Source: Neckera pumila
Taxonomy: Eukaryota; Streptophyta; Bryopsida; Hypnales; Neckeraceae
NCBI GenBank assembly: GCA_963969595.1
Contig: OZ018408.1
Location: forward strand, 13,699,823 to 13,763,822
Direction: 5' to 3'
DNA: 64,000 nt
In this document: positions 12,154 to 24,390 of the stretch, in pieces
How the letters are laid out: each line of letters begins with the position of its first letter
How positions within the stretch are numbered: the stretch's first letter is position 1
Notes under the pieces: generated by a model
The model's input: only the letters and a program-made list of their open reading frames with translations
Told to the model about the DNA's origin: nothing
Database searches by the model: none
Position numbers and translations under genes: made by a program

Positions 12154-13479
12154 AGAATCTCTTTAAAAGAATTTGAATATATTTTGAGTAGATTTTATTT
12201 ATCAGTTATATTTTATTTCTTAAGAGAATTTTTGAAGCAAAGAGGAGCAAAATATTAAGTTAGTGATTAACTTAATAATTCCAGTGATTGGAAATTATCT
12301 GTAAACCAGGGTTCGGTTTGGAATTGAGTGATCCAAAGATTGGATTTTATTTTGAAAGTTAATGATTAATTAGTGATTGGTAATTATTTTTATTTAAAAG
12401 ATTGGAATATCTTTGTATCACAAATGGACATGTATATTTGAAACAAAATTAGGGATTGAGATTTATTTTGAGTTGGAACATGAGTTTACATTTCTAGCAA
12501 ATAGAAATCATTGAACAATCATAAACAATTGAAATACATTTTAAATATTGAATGATTATTCATATGTTTTAAAAATGATTTAAATTGAAGACATGAGTAC
12601 ATGATTAAATGTTTGAATGTTTATTTAAATTTTTTTATTAGCAATTATATGTAATTGTGTAAATTTAGTAAGCATAATTTAGAATTAGTATTACATTTAA
12701 AAAAAAAGAGGTTTCAAGATAATATAGTGATGCGAATGGAAAAGCTTAAAGCTAAAGATGGAAGGATACATAATCAAATAAAGACCGGAATCTTGAAAAG
12801 GGAAGAATTTGAAATTTTTTAAATAATTTAGCAAAGTGTATTATACAACCCTCAAAAAAAAATTTAGAATTGCTTAAAGCATTTGTGTGTTAATGTATTT
12901 GCTTAAAGCATTTGTGTGTTAATGTATTTGCTTAAAGCAATGTCTTTGATTGTTTCAATCTCTTGAAAGGATATGTGTTACATTTATTCTAAGTAATTGA
13001 GATATTAGCGCTTAAAGCGACTTAGATGTCAAGATGATATTTGTACAAAGCAAATGATGAGTTCTTGGTTAAACCAAATTTTCAAAGTTCAAATATATAT
13101 GTTGTGGATGTAGGTTCCCTTAGTTTATACCTTTAGATTTTTATTTTATTTTAAGATAAGACCGGATATGGAACGGACTTAGTGGTTAGAAATTTATATT
13201 TATAATTGGATGGAAATTAAAAAGAGAATTCCTTTCCCATTCCTAAGTAGAGTATGAAATATATCAAATAACCTAATACATTAAGATTAACAATATAATT
13301 TATCTACAAAGTGACATTAGCTAACTAAAACACTAAGCTAATTTGAGTTTTCCCTCGAACAAACCTACTTGGAATTGCTTTGGATTTGTTTTAGAAAAAT
13401 TGTACTACAAAGCCACAATGAATTAAAAATAATTCCAACACAAGAATGCCCTCCACAATTGAAGCAAATGAGTAGGCGT
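12154..13479. other. AT-rich intergenic DNA
   Basis: No gene seen. Holds one short tandem repeat (12872-12943) and otherwise low-complexity AT-rich sequence. Confidence 0.4.
12872..12943 (+). repeat. Short tandem repeat, 29-bp unit
   Basis: GCTTAAAGCATTTGTGTGTT recurs at 12872 and 12901, and a third start is at 12930. The period is 29 bp. The motif contains the palindrome GCTTTAAGC-like core GCTTAAAGC. Confidence 0.85.
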
Positions 13480-14345
13480 CGTTTGTTAGGGCACTAATTA
13501 AGGTAGTCTTAGTCCCTTAGACTTGCTAACAGATGATGCATCTGACTACAAACGTCTTATTTTTCAAGCTCCTTCAAGCAGATTCAAGAATTGCAATACT
13601 GACCTTCGTGAGGTGAATCTCAATAACGGCAGCTTTTCTTCGAAGTCTGGTTCCTGGAGCCAGGAGGGCTTCGTGGAGGGTAATTTCAAAATTTTGAACG
13701 AAATCTCCACCTCTCCTCATCCGTTTGAAGTGCCCGGATTCCAGTACCTTCGATAGGTCTTGTCAATCGCACCTCGAATAACATCTTGCACACTTCCAAT
13801 TCCAGAGATGAGTGCAATCCCATGCTAAAATTTCACCGAATCAAAATACATTCATAGAGAACAAAAAACAGAGAATTTAGGTAACACCTAAATTTACAGG
13901 CATTCTTGTCATTGATCCAAATAAATTATCATAATCCGCAGTTGCACAATAAATATAAGCATTTCAACATTATAAGCGCTTGATCTCGAACCATCATCAG
14001 CACTTTCTTCCCTCTGTAATTACCAAGGACTTAAGATTTAAAAATTTCCAATTCAATTTATCATACCGTAAAAATTATAATTTAGATGGAGCCAAATTTA
14101 CAATACCAGCATCAGTAAAGATCGGTCCAAATTTTGTACAAAACAATTGGACAAAAAAAAGTCTTCATACTCATAAAACATATGAGGTCTACTTTGAGCT
14201 TCAATCAATAAATAGCAAAAATCAAACAGTCTTCAAACTTGCACAAGCATCATCTAATTTCTGACAGGCTTAGATAAACGGAAGCCATGCAAGAGAACAA
14301 AGCGCATACCCATTGTTAACCAAAAAAGGACGCGAATTGAGCGAC
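13480..14345 (-). other. Possible minus-strand gene fragment, unrecognised
   Basis: A patch of higher GC and gene-like sequence. On the minus strand a short potential exon at 13748-13824 has an acceptor (TTTTAG) and a donor (GAAG/GTAC) and reads HGIALISGIGSVQDVIRGAI. An ATG in good context (AACAATGGGT) lies at 14313 on the same strand, downstream of the duplicated telo-box region. A 77-codon + strand frame at 13523-13756 overlaps it. None of these peptides is recognised and I cannot connect them into a convincing gene model. It may be a real small gene, a captured fragment or a decayed gene. Confidence 0.25.
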
Positions 14346-14640
14346 GCAGCAGACTCTCGGCGCGACCATCCCCTCAATTGCCAATTCGAAAAGCAGAGTC
14401 CGTAGCGCAAGTTTGAAAAAGACAGTCGACAGAGAGGACCAGAGAAGCACTAACAATCCCAGGAAATTAGGGTTTTTGTGTTGTGTTCCCGGAACTGCAG
14501 CAGACTCTCGGCACGACCATCCCCTCGATTGCCAATTCAAAAAGTAGAATCCGCAGCGCAAGTTTGAAAACAGGCAGTTGGTAGAAAGGACCAGAGAAGC
14601 ACTAGGAAATTAGGGTTTTTGTGTTGTATTCTCGGTGTTC
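14346..14640 (-). promoter_or_regulatory. Tandemly duplicated GC-rich promoter-like segment with telo boxes
   Basis: Two consecutive copies (14346-14496 and 14497-14640, offset 151 bp) start GCAGCAGACTCTCGGC. Each contains TTAGGGTTT (14467-14475 and 14610-14618), which is the telo box AAACCCTAA on the minus strand, an element common in promoters of plant housekeeping genes. Together with raised GC this suggests a promoter or 5' UTR for minus-strand transcription toward 14313. Whether a functional gene follows is unknown. Confidence 0.4.
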
Positions 14641-15669
14641 CTGTTTCGGGCGTTCTCCATTGGAAATGCCGGCGTTCCCAATGTTGGGAGCGTACGCGTC
14701 TCCCGACGGGGCCCATAAAAAATGTTTTTTTTTCCTTTAATTTTTTGATTTTTTTTCCTATTTTTTAAAAATTAAATATCAAATTTTATATATTCTTGCA
14801 TTTTCCGTCACTCTTAGAATGTGCAACTTTTAGAGATAAATTTTCTTAGGTCTAAATTTTCACATACATACTATTTTGAATGCTTTACAAATTATCTATA
14901 TTATATTTTATTTTAAAAAAAAAATTATTCCAAAAGTCACAATACTCCAATATTGAGGCCGTTTTGAGCCAAAACTGGCAGGTGTTTAGGATACTGTAAT
15001 GACCATTTTCACTGATTTTCAAACATTTTATAAAAGCCTATAGAAGGGGCGCCTAATTTTTTTATTTATTTTGATAGTGCAATGACCAAATCAATCTTTT
15101 TTAGGAAAATTAGAATCTTTTTGAAATCTTGTAGAATCTTGTAGAATTTTTGGACTCTAGTTAATAAATTCATCATATTTGGGAATATTTTGAAATATTC
15201 TTGTACAAATGTACAATAGCAATAGGATAAGGTCATCACATTGATGCCCAATAATAAATTCATCCTTAAAGCCCTAAGGAATGATTTCAAACCACTTTTC
15301 ATTTTAGGACAGGCCATTCTCAATGCAATATTTATTGAATATAATTCTTGTGAAATTTTTACCAAAGGTGTATTTCACTACTAAGTCAATGCCTAAAATT
15401 TTTTAGACCAATCTAAATTTCAATTGAAAAGTTCTGTCTCAGAAGGTACTTTTTTTAAATTACCGGCAATTTTGGACAGTTTTAGGCAGCCATGACAAAT
15501 GGATTCAATTTTTCTAAAATTCTTTATACATACTTTCAACAAGATATCTAATATAATTTTAAAAGTTGAAAGGCATATGAGCACACAATTGTAACTTACA
15601 AGCAATTGAAATAAGTTTTTTTCATTTAAGTAACATTTAAAACACTACTATTGAAATTTTATGTTCAAT
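14641..15669. other. AT-rich intergenic DNA with diverged MITE piece
   Basis: No gene. From about 14700 to 14985 the sequence resembles the right half of the family-1 MITE seen at 4292-4928 (ATTATCTATATTATATTTTA and flanks). The rest is AT-rich with no recognised content. Confidence 0.4.
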
Positions 15670-16115
15670 GAAATTTTTTTTAACTTAATCATTCACAATT
15701 CAATGTTTTTTTAAACTCAATAGATTTTGTTGGTCATTTTGTCATAGTAGAATAACTTTTTCTCAAAAAAATTTAATTAAAAAAAAGTTGGAAAATCATG
15801 CTAACTTTCATCTCGAAAAACCTATTTGAGGTTTTGAGCCTCCAATCCAAAGTTATAGATAGAGTTCAGAGAAGGATAGCGCGGGCTATTTTCTTTGACA
15901 TTTTCAAACATCCTCTCTGAATATTGTCCATAATTTTTTATTGGAGACTCAAAATTACAAATGAATTTTTGAAGATGAAAGTTAGCTTGATTTTTCAACT
16001 TTTTTCAATTCAAGGTTTTAAGAAAATATTATTCTACTATGCCAAAATGGCTGCCAAAGTCTACTGAACTAAAAAAATATTGAATTGCAAGTGCATAAGT
16101 AAAAAAAAATTAATA
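15670..16115. repeat. Large imperfect hairpin (foldback) repeat, family 2
   Basis: Two arms of ~207 nt (15670-15876 and 15909-16115) are imperfect reverse complements around a ~32-nt loop rich in GCGCGGGC. For example TTTTGTCATAGTAGAATAAC in the left arm pairs with GTTATTCTACTATGCC-like text in the right arm. Shorter one-armed copies occur at about 32535-32710 and 58436-58640, so this is a dispersed foldback/MITE family. No coding capacity. Confidence 0.85.
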
Positions 16116-16574
16116 TTGTACATGCAATTGTAATGGTGGTGTGATGGGTGGAGCCTTGGGCTTTTGACCACAAGGTCTTCATTTGAATATAGTATGTGAC
16201 TATAGGTTGACTTTGTAGCTGCTCGAGATTTTTGGATAGCCAAAAGAATTTGATCTTTTCCTACTCCCTAGAAATTTTGGGCAACTAAAACATTATTCTG
16301 TTTTTTTATTTTTTTTGCTTATTTTTGGATTTTGACCAAATCCATAGAAAAATGAACAAGTTTTAAGTGTAATTTTGACTGGTACAACACGGCCAAAACA
16401 ACAGGTCTAATCAACAATTTTTGAATGTTTTAGGCACAGATTTTTCTAGTAGTGTATTCTTGATCTTCTAAATTAACACTTTTGTCAATATACATAAAAT
16501 GCAAAAACATATCAATACCCACTCTCTTACAACATTGGACAATTCAAATTTAAAGATGACTTACTATAGTATGA

Positions 16575-17860
16575 AGAATTAATATTTGCTTCAAATGGAA
16601 AAGCTTGTCTTTGCATCCTTGAGGCTAGGCATGATTTCCTAATAGCATGACATTTTGGATTTAATAAGACTATGAAGTTGATCTCTCGAGATTTTTTGTG
16701 GCCTCAAATGTGGAAAATAGTTGAAGTTGTACAATCATGCAATATTTATTCACTCTTAAAGACCCTTCAATATTGCCTATATGAATTTTTCCAACCTCTG
16801 TCAATTCCTATACTACTATGGTCATTCTTATAAATGGATTTTATCATTGACTTCTTAAAGTTACTATTGTTTGATTCAATCTATGTAGAAATTGATCAAT
16901 TTATCAAGATGACACATTTTATTCCATGTTAAAAGACTAATTTGAACAAGAAAAGAAACAATAAAATTATTTTTAGACAATATCTATTGGCACCATAGCC
17001 TTTAAAAAAATTGACTCTAATTATGGTCTATAACTTATATGGTTATATCTAATTTCTAGGAATCTCTTTTTGAACTTTTGAGGTCCAAATCAATTTGTCA
17101 TTAAGCTACTACGTTCAATCTAATGGGCAAAATGAGACAAAATGAACATATAAATCAAGTATTGAAACAACATTTATATTATGCAATGAACTATTGTCAA
17201 AATGATTGAACAAATCATCTTCCTATTTGTAGGGTTTACTTATAACAATTGTATTCATTTTGCAACTTAACAAATTCTTTTTTACGAATCATAGACTACA
17301 CCTAAAAGTTGATTTGCTTGTCATATCCAATAAAGACAGTATTACAATTTTTTATCACTCAGGATTGGGCAACCTTGTTATCAAACCTTCATGTTGAACC
17401 GTTACCTCATGTTCATAAAGCTTAAGAACATGCCAAAAAAAATGTAGAATAATTCCAAAGGAATAATTTTCTTTTAATGTTGGTGATAATGTTTGGCTCC
17501 TTGGCCACAATTTTAAAACCAATCAATCTTGCAAAAAATTGAACGATTGGCATATTGGATCATTTTCTATTGTCCAGCAAATAAATCCAATTATTTTCAA
17601 GCTCCAACTTCTCAATTTTGAGAGTCCACCTCGTATTTCATGTTTCACTTTTTGTATTATATATGGCATCATGCATTCTTGAATGAAATCAACCCTCTCC
17701 ACCTCTAGTAGAAATTGATGGAAACAAAGATTGAATATGAAGTTGAAGAAACTCTTGATTATAAACTTAGTCGTGATAAACTATTTTATCTTGTGCATTA
17801 GCTCAGTTATGCAATAAACATTTAAATATGGAAATCTAGCTTTAGTTTGCAAAATGAGTA
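16575..17860 (+). pseudogene. Chromovirus integrase and chromodomain remnant 1
   Basis: Decayed 3' part of a Ty3/gypsy pol gene. It starts with the zinc-binding region before the integrase core (EARHDFPIA, GFNKTMKLISRDF, WPQMWKIVEVVQSCNI). The integrase core follows: MDFIIDF near 16839, holding the first catalytic Asp, then DSIYVEIDQFIKMTHFIPC. QSNGQNE is near 17120, and linker text ending RISCFTFCII lies near 17630-17660. Near 17735-17850 a chromodomain is recognisable (EYEVEETLDYKLSRDKLFYL, followed by VH), which places the element in the chromovirus clade. Frameshifts and stops are frequent. No flanking LTR pair was identified. Confidence 0.85.
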
Positions 17861-18499
17861 ATAAAATGTTTTTGATATTCACCGAGTGTACCCTAGAAAA
17901 CTAAAACTCTAAAATCTCTTAAAATGTGCAAATTTAATATCTTGAATATGAACTAGAATTATAAAAAAACATCTAGCCTTTTATGGGGTACATATAGATG
18001 CAACAATTTATACTTACACACTTTGAAAAGTTGTTCAAAGTACAACAATGTACCAGATAGCTCAAATTTGTGTAATAGATTAAATATACCTCTTGCTTTG
18101 AACTGGCGACATCTTTCTTAAGGGACAACAGTTGTATACATGGTCTACTACCTCACCAACAATCTGTCCAAGATTGTTTTGTACTTAAAACACCTTTTGT
18201 TTCTTTTATAGCTCATCGGATTCATACTTAAAAATAAAGGGGAGAGTTTTATAAACATACTACATTCAATGTTACTATAAACTTTTTTAAACTACTTAAA
18301 TTTTTTTTGAGTGAATGTAGAATCAAAGCCGTAGTAACTTGGAGTTGCTAAATGACTCTTTAAATTTTAGTAGACCTTGAAGGTCATATAAAGAATTTTA
18401 AAAATCATTACATTTAACAAATATGAATATATAACTTGTATGTAGCAATTTGTACATCATCAAAATTAGAATCCATAACTAAAAGAACCAAGCATCAAT
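17861..18499. other. AT-rich spacer between two gypsy remnants
   Basis: No gene found. It may include non-coding 3' or LTR sequence of the first remnant, but no TG..CA ended repeat pair could be shown. Confidence 0.35.
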
Positions 18500-19845
18500 C
18501 TTATCATGATGGTGATAATTTCATGTATTTAAGAGAATGTTTTTATATTCCAAAAGGTCCTTTACATCTTCAAGTTCTTCAAGCTCTGCATGATTTTTTC
18601 GAGGATTTTTTTTGCCATCAGACATTTTTGGATTCAACAAAACATTAAAATTTGTATCTCAAGATTTTTGATGGCCTCAAATGTGGAAGGCTGTTAAAAA
18701 CTTTGTGCTTTCTTGCAACTCTTATTTAAAATGTAAGAATTCACAATATTGGCAATATACGTTTCTCTAGCCACAACTTCATTCTAAAGTGGCCATGGTC
18801 TTTGATTTCATTACAGATTTACTTCCATCCAAGACTTTTGACTACATATGCGTGATTATGGATTGACTCACAAAGATGACACATTTTGTTCCATAAAAGA
18901 AGATAATCACTAGCAAAAAAAAAGCAAGGCTTTTCTTTGACAATATTGATTAATATCATGAACTATTAGATAATATTGTGTCACACTAAAGATTGCACTT
19001 TGTTTTTAAGTTTTGAAACTCCCTTTTTGAAACCATAAAGGTGGATATTAGACTTTCTTTTGCCTTTCACCCTCAAATGGATGGACAAATGGAACATGTA
19101 CATCAAGTGTTAGAACAGTATTTACATTGCACCATCAATTATCAATAAGATGATTGAATTTCATATTTGGCATTGGTGGAGTTTGCATAATACAACACTG
19201 ACTATACGTCTATTTGATAAATGCTATTCTATGCCAATTATAGATATCATTCCAAGCTTAATTTGCTCAACATTTTATAGATGGACAATTCAGCAACCAA
19301 AGATTTGACTTTGTAGATATTAAAGCTCAAAAATACCATGAAATTTCATCTACAAGAAGCTCAAGACATCAACAAATGCATTACAAAAAGAATCACTTCC
19401 ATTCTAAGTTAGTGAAAAGGTTTGACTTCTTTGGTACAGTATCAAGACTACTTGACCATGCGACTAATGGGACTATAGTCAATTAAAGCTGTTTCCTATT
19501 CAAAAACAAGTCAATGCCATCGCTTATTGATTGAAGCTTCTAGCATCTATGACAATACATTTTATCTATCATGTTTCTTTTTTTGAGCCGCATAAAGAGT
19601 CAAATTTTATTGGGAAGAAGTCAACTACCATTGCCTTTCATCAAAATAGACAATCATGAAAAATATGAAGTGAAAAAAGTACTTGATTTATGATGTAGAC
19701 GCTACAAGTTGGAGTAGTTGGTACATTAGAATAGATACAACAGCAATGAACAAATATAAGAATCAATAATGAAACTAGTCAATGGTTTGCAAAAGGTACA
19801 GAAGTTTCATCATTTCTATTATGATAAACCAAAATCTATCAAACA
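18500..19845 (+). pseudogene. Chromovirus integrase and chromodomain remnant 2
   Basis: A second, independent gypsy 3' fragment in the same orientation, clearly related to but diverged from the one at 16575. Visible parts are the zinc-binding region (LQALHDFFEDFFCHQTF near 18570), the core (DFITDLLPSKTFDYICVIMD in mixed frames near 18805-18860, then LTKMTHFVP), FAFHPQMDGQMEHVHQVLEQ near 19060-19110, and VEFA near 19170. A chromodomain is visible near 19640-19800 (DNHEKYEVKKVLDL, later LVNGLQKVQKFH). Many stops and frameshifts. Two tandem fragments of one clade suggest repeated insertion into the same AT-rich neighbourhood. Confidence 0.83.
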
Positions 19846-21539
19846 ATAGCTTTTTAGAGAAGCCTTACCATCTAAAGTCCAATATAAAGAGTGGAGAGTT
19901 GATATGAGAAGACAATCTTTCCAAGAAACTTTATAGTTTTTAAAGTATGTTCTCACGTGGTTGTATGGAAAAGCGGTTTAAAAAAATAAGAACCCCGCAT
20001 TGTTTTCCGTGAAGACCCTTTCACATATGCACAAGGTTTGTATTGAGGCATAGGCATTATATAGGGGTCCATACTACCGCATTGTTTACACTAGGGGTAA
20101 TACGCATTTTCTAGCTTTTATCAAATCTGCCAACAAGGCCGATAAGACTAGTTGAGAAGAGTGCGTGGTCACACCAAGACATTGGTGTTACCAAAAAATT
20201 GCATCACAGTTTTGGCGGAGGTGTAATTTCTATCACTGTTGTCTCTCCTTGGATTTTCTTCCTTTAATGACTACTACTCTTTAATTGGTCATGCAAGTCC
20301 ACTTTCATTTGTCGAGAAGGGAATGCTATCAAATACTAACGTTTGAGTTTCCATTGAGAGCTCTTGCTTCCACATTTGCTGCAAAATTTGTTTTTGGGTT
20401 GGAAATTTGGGTTTATGGTGATGCGTGTTTAGGATTTGTTTTCTTGTAATTGGATGCTCTTTCGCTTGTTGGATTTTCCTTTTTTGCTTGGTCAACTCCG
20501 AGTGATTCCTTTATTTTTGGAATTTTCATCTATTTGGAGACAATAGAGGCATTACAAAAAAAATTGGGGTTAAAGTGGTACGGTGGTATAGTGGTTGTTC
20601 AATCTCTTTGGCAAGTGCTCAGGTAGGTATGTGTTCTTTTCCTTTTGTCATACTTGTTTATCTTCTCAAAATGTGCCTTGAACAATGTAGTAGGCAATGG
20701 TCACTTCTCTGATTTTATTTCCCACGGCACTTTATATATGCACACTTCATCATTAGTTGTTTTTAGAAGGATTGCATTGGTTGAAGTCCACAATATTGCA
20801 ATTGGAAAGCCAATTAGGGTTTGCGATAGTCAAAACAAATTGATCATGCTTTCATTCACTTTTTTGTGACGTATGCATCCTAGTTTTCCCTCAATCTGTT
20901 GAGCCTCTACTGCAATTTCCACAATTCATTTTTTTGAAAACATCCATAGACATCCATAGATTTTTATTTTGGTGTAGACTATGCTTAGCCTCCATTCATT
21001 TATGTGGCGTATAGGTTGGCTTTTCCGACTCTGAGGCCAAGTTCTCCATCGGCGACATTGGTGACTTTTTTGTTGGTCGGAGTGATTGAGGCTGTAGACG
21101 TTGTACAACTATACCGTCTTCACCGTGAAGTCAATATTCACTTTCATTCCTAATAATAATGAATCCATTTGTTTGGAAGAAGTTAAATCAAGTCAAGCCA
21201 AATTAATTGAGTATGTCTTTTAGAGGTCAGCAAGAAGGTCAGAAAGAAGGTCAGTAACTCATGTATAATACTAGAAGTATTCATGCTTAAAAAACTTCTA
21301 CTTCAAGCCCTATTATCCGCTGAAGGAACACAATGGTTGTCCTTGACATGTCTTTGGTCCATCAAGTTAAATTCCCATGCACATGTTATATTTTTCTCCG
21401 TCTTTATTTTATGATAATTTCTTGTCTATTCATTGACTTGAATTCATTCAAGCACATTCTGCCAATGTCTACAAAAGGACGTCTTGAATTAAAGTTGTGA
21501 TTGTGCATGAACATGAAAAACCAGTCCCTTTCTTCTCTT
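19846..21539. other. Intergenic, no recognised gene
   Basis: Composition becomes more mixed from about 19950. Frames of 60-75 codons on both strands match nothing known. The part closest to 21540 may be the 5' flank of the Harbinger element that follows, but its terminal repeat was not located. Confidence 0.3.
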
Positions 21540-22810
21540 GTGCAGGCATCATGGACAATGTTTTCAATGCACACTCAGCGCTCACTTTCTCCACTTGGCT
21601 TCTGTTGCAGCTCTTGGTTGCACCTCAAGCTCACTACTTAGCTCCACCTCCTGAAGAGGACGGTGACAATATGGAACCCTGCAGGGAATGTTAGAAGAGT
21701 TGTAAGAATCCGTGCCTCACCAGCAAGCTGCAATGTGGACAGTGTTACACAACTTCCGCCTTTGGAAAACTTTTCGTTTAACTGATGAGGACCTTGGATT
21801 TTGGATTACGCCCCAATCAACTACGTGGTTTTTGAGATTTCTTTTAAGCAAATATGACAATGCAAGATGGCTACAGATGTTCAAGATGACAAAACTAGCT
21901 GTTTTTGCTTTTGCTGACATCCTCAAGCCACATGTGCAGAAGAAGGACACAAAATACTGATTGGCCACTCCCATTGTGATTTGCAATGCTTGCACTTTAT
22001 TTAAATTCATTCATGGTGCATCGCTCCTCATTTGCAGTGAGATGTTTGCCATCGGCAAGAGCACTGTATTGACAATCTTAAGGCAGGTAGTACACGCCAT
22101 CAACAATGCATTGAAACATTAGATCATGTGGCCCATTGGTGAACGCTTGCGACAAAATCAAGAGAAATTTTATGACCTTTGCGGCTTACTTGGTGTGGTG
22201 TGGGACTATTTACGGTACACATATGCCCATATCAAAGCCGTGACACATACCTGCAAATTATTTCTATTTCAAATCCGGTGGATATATTTTAAACGGCTAA
22301 GCAGTTGTAGATACTGACAAGCGTTTCATTGATCTTTATTTGGGAATGCTAGGTCTACAAATGACTCTTGTGTCCTACAATGATTGTCTTTGTATGATTT
22401 AGCTATACACAACCGTTTGCTAGATGATGCAAAAGCATCACCTATCTCATTGGTGATCTTGGATACCTGTTGTTGCCATGGCTCATGGTACCGCATCATG
22501 CATAGGACCGCTTGTCTCTAAAAAAGGGTCTTTCCAACAAAAAACTCATAAGGGGTTGTTGTGTTGTCGAAAACGCCTGGCATACTCAAACAAACTTTCA
22601 AGGAGTTACTTGTTTATGCTAGATGTCATTCTTGCTTGTGCTATTTTGCATAATATGCTTCTTGGTTGATTGCATGAGGAAGTACAGGACCTCCTAGAAG
22701 TACTGAAGACTAATAAAGAAGTTGTTGATGAAGATGCAGGTCTTTCTGACGAATTGGAAGGAGTGAGCAAGGTTGATGTTGTGGCTGATGCCACTTCAAG
22801 GTAGATTGAC
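21540..22810 (+). pseudogene. PIF/Harbinger (HARBI1-like) DDE transposase, dead
   Basis: Decayed transposase of the PIF/Harbinger superfamily. The N-terminal part reads RFLLSKYDNARWLQMFKMTK near 21835-21890. Then come LICSEMFAIGKSTVLTILRQ (about 22027) and WPIGERLRQNQEKFYDLCG. The first catalytic site, normally a G-x-I-D-G-T-H signature, reads GTIYGTHMPISKP near 22206-22240, so Asp is replaced by Tyr. FYFKSGGY, AVVDTDKRFIDLYLGMLG and, near 22560-22585, VVENAW around the expected Glu follow, then LHNMLLG near 22650. The C-terminus is acidic (EEVQDLLEVLKTNKEVVDED). Several frame changes and stops exclude activity. A Myb/SANT partner remnant lies on the opposite strand at 27510-28500. Confidence 0.87.
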
Positions 22811-23884
22811 ATCAAGCTCTATCTTAGCAATTGCCGTGAGAGAAGGAGGTTTGTTTCCTTTCAGGACTCTCTTCCCTCTCCAACCTTGACATTGTTCAAA
22901 GACATTGCAAGTACATGATGAAAAGCCACAAGTTCCTATGATGTAAAAGGAAAATTACTTAAGGTCTTTGTGTCCTAATCTAATTTTTATTTATTTATTT
23001 ATTTTTATTTTTTGCAAATACATTATGAAGGGAGTGTTTATGCTTCCTTCATACGGTGTGCATTAGATGACATTTCGGGACCGTAAGTTCCCGCAGAGTT
23101 CCTTGCCTTTCTAAACTGTATGAACATAGTTGCAGCAGTTGGTTGTTGTGGCCAGCATTGTGCCATGTCATTTTGAGAAAAAAAAAAATATATGTATATC
23201 TTTTTTGCTTAAAATGATTTTTAAATTTTTTTTTGACAATCTGTATAGTTGTTCACAGAATCAAGCCAAATTAGGGAACGTGCTTGAAACGGACTTCCAA
23301 TGCCTCTAAATGTCATCTAATGCTTCAAATTGCTAGTATTTGGACTTTTTTTCTTCCCCAAATTTTTTTCCTCTTTGTCGTTGGAGAGGCTAAATACTTG
23401 TGCTACAATATCGAATTCATAATTGCCTACTAAGTGACAAATCTTGCATCCATGTACTCTTAAAATAAGACCTATATAATATCATACTAATGAAAATCTA
23501 CCTCATTTAATCCTAATAAAATATGAAATGAACTCCAATTTCTTTCCTAATAATTTTTTTTCTTGCGCTATGCACTTTTTCTGCAACCTATAGGTAACAG
23601 AAGACATTGTGTGGACAGAATCAAACTTGCATGTGAATAAATGTGGCTTCTAGAGTGTCAATGAACCATCTCCGTTGCATACAAGGAACAAGAGTGAATG
23701 TTATGGCCAGCTGCATAGTGTGGTGCACTAGGAGGAGTCAGACAACATCCATTAAACTCCCAGCGCGTTGGAAGTGCAGGGAGCAAGAGCTTATTTAGCA
23801 TTTGATGTGGATGGTCTTGGAGGGAGATTGGTGCCTTTTTCTCTATGCAGTATGCACTTGAGGCATATGTGGCTCTTCAATTGC
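22811..23884. other. Flank of the Harbinger remnant, no gene
   Basis: Contains poly-A/T runs and no recognisable frame. The Harbinger terminal inverted repeat expected here was not identified. Confidence 0.3.
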
Positions 23885-24390
23885 AAAATCCTAATTTAAA
23901 TGGATACCTAAATGTTGGTCCATTGTGCCTTCCAAGCAATGAATCTTTTCTAACCGCTAAACATCCAAACCTCTTGCAAAAAAGGCCTCAAACATATTAT
24001 CCTATAACTAGTGACAGCTAAGGTGTCCTAATTATTTGAGTGGTAAGGGTCTTGGAATTTCCTAAATTACACTCTAATTTTAGTAATTTTAGGTAGTAGA
24101 GGGCTTCATGTCATTTCCAGAAACCTAAAGTTCACTAAAATTGGATGCCCCTAACAAAAGGTGTATACAAATGAAGTTTGACCGCTACTTGGTTCATTAA
24201 ATTTCATCCATGGTTTCCTATTGGTTCTCACTTCTAATTCTACTCAATATATCTTACTAAAGGTCTCATCTGAATTACCCTAGCTACTTGCAACCCTAAG
24301 TTTTCTTGGATAAAGTTTATCCTAATTTACCCAGTTAATTCCATTTTATCCCATCGATAAGAATTTGTTGGAATTTTATTAGTCTTGGTC
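23885..24390 (+). repeat. Dispersed repeat (family 3), copy 1
   Basis: About 500 bp that matches the reverse complement of 48225-48735, including GCCTTCCAAGCAATG, TTTTCTAACC, AAGGTGTCCTAA, TGAAGTTTGACCGCTAC and TCCCATCG at collinear spacing. No coding capacity. Ends and superfamily are not clear; it could be an LTR or a non-autonomous DNA element. Confidence 0.8.

Noticed and set aside
20575..20640. tRNA-like phrase GGTGGTATAGTGGTTGTTC
   Set aside because: Only an A-box-like start; no cloverleaf, anticodon arm or T-arm GGTTCRANNCC could be folded.
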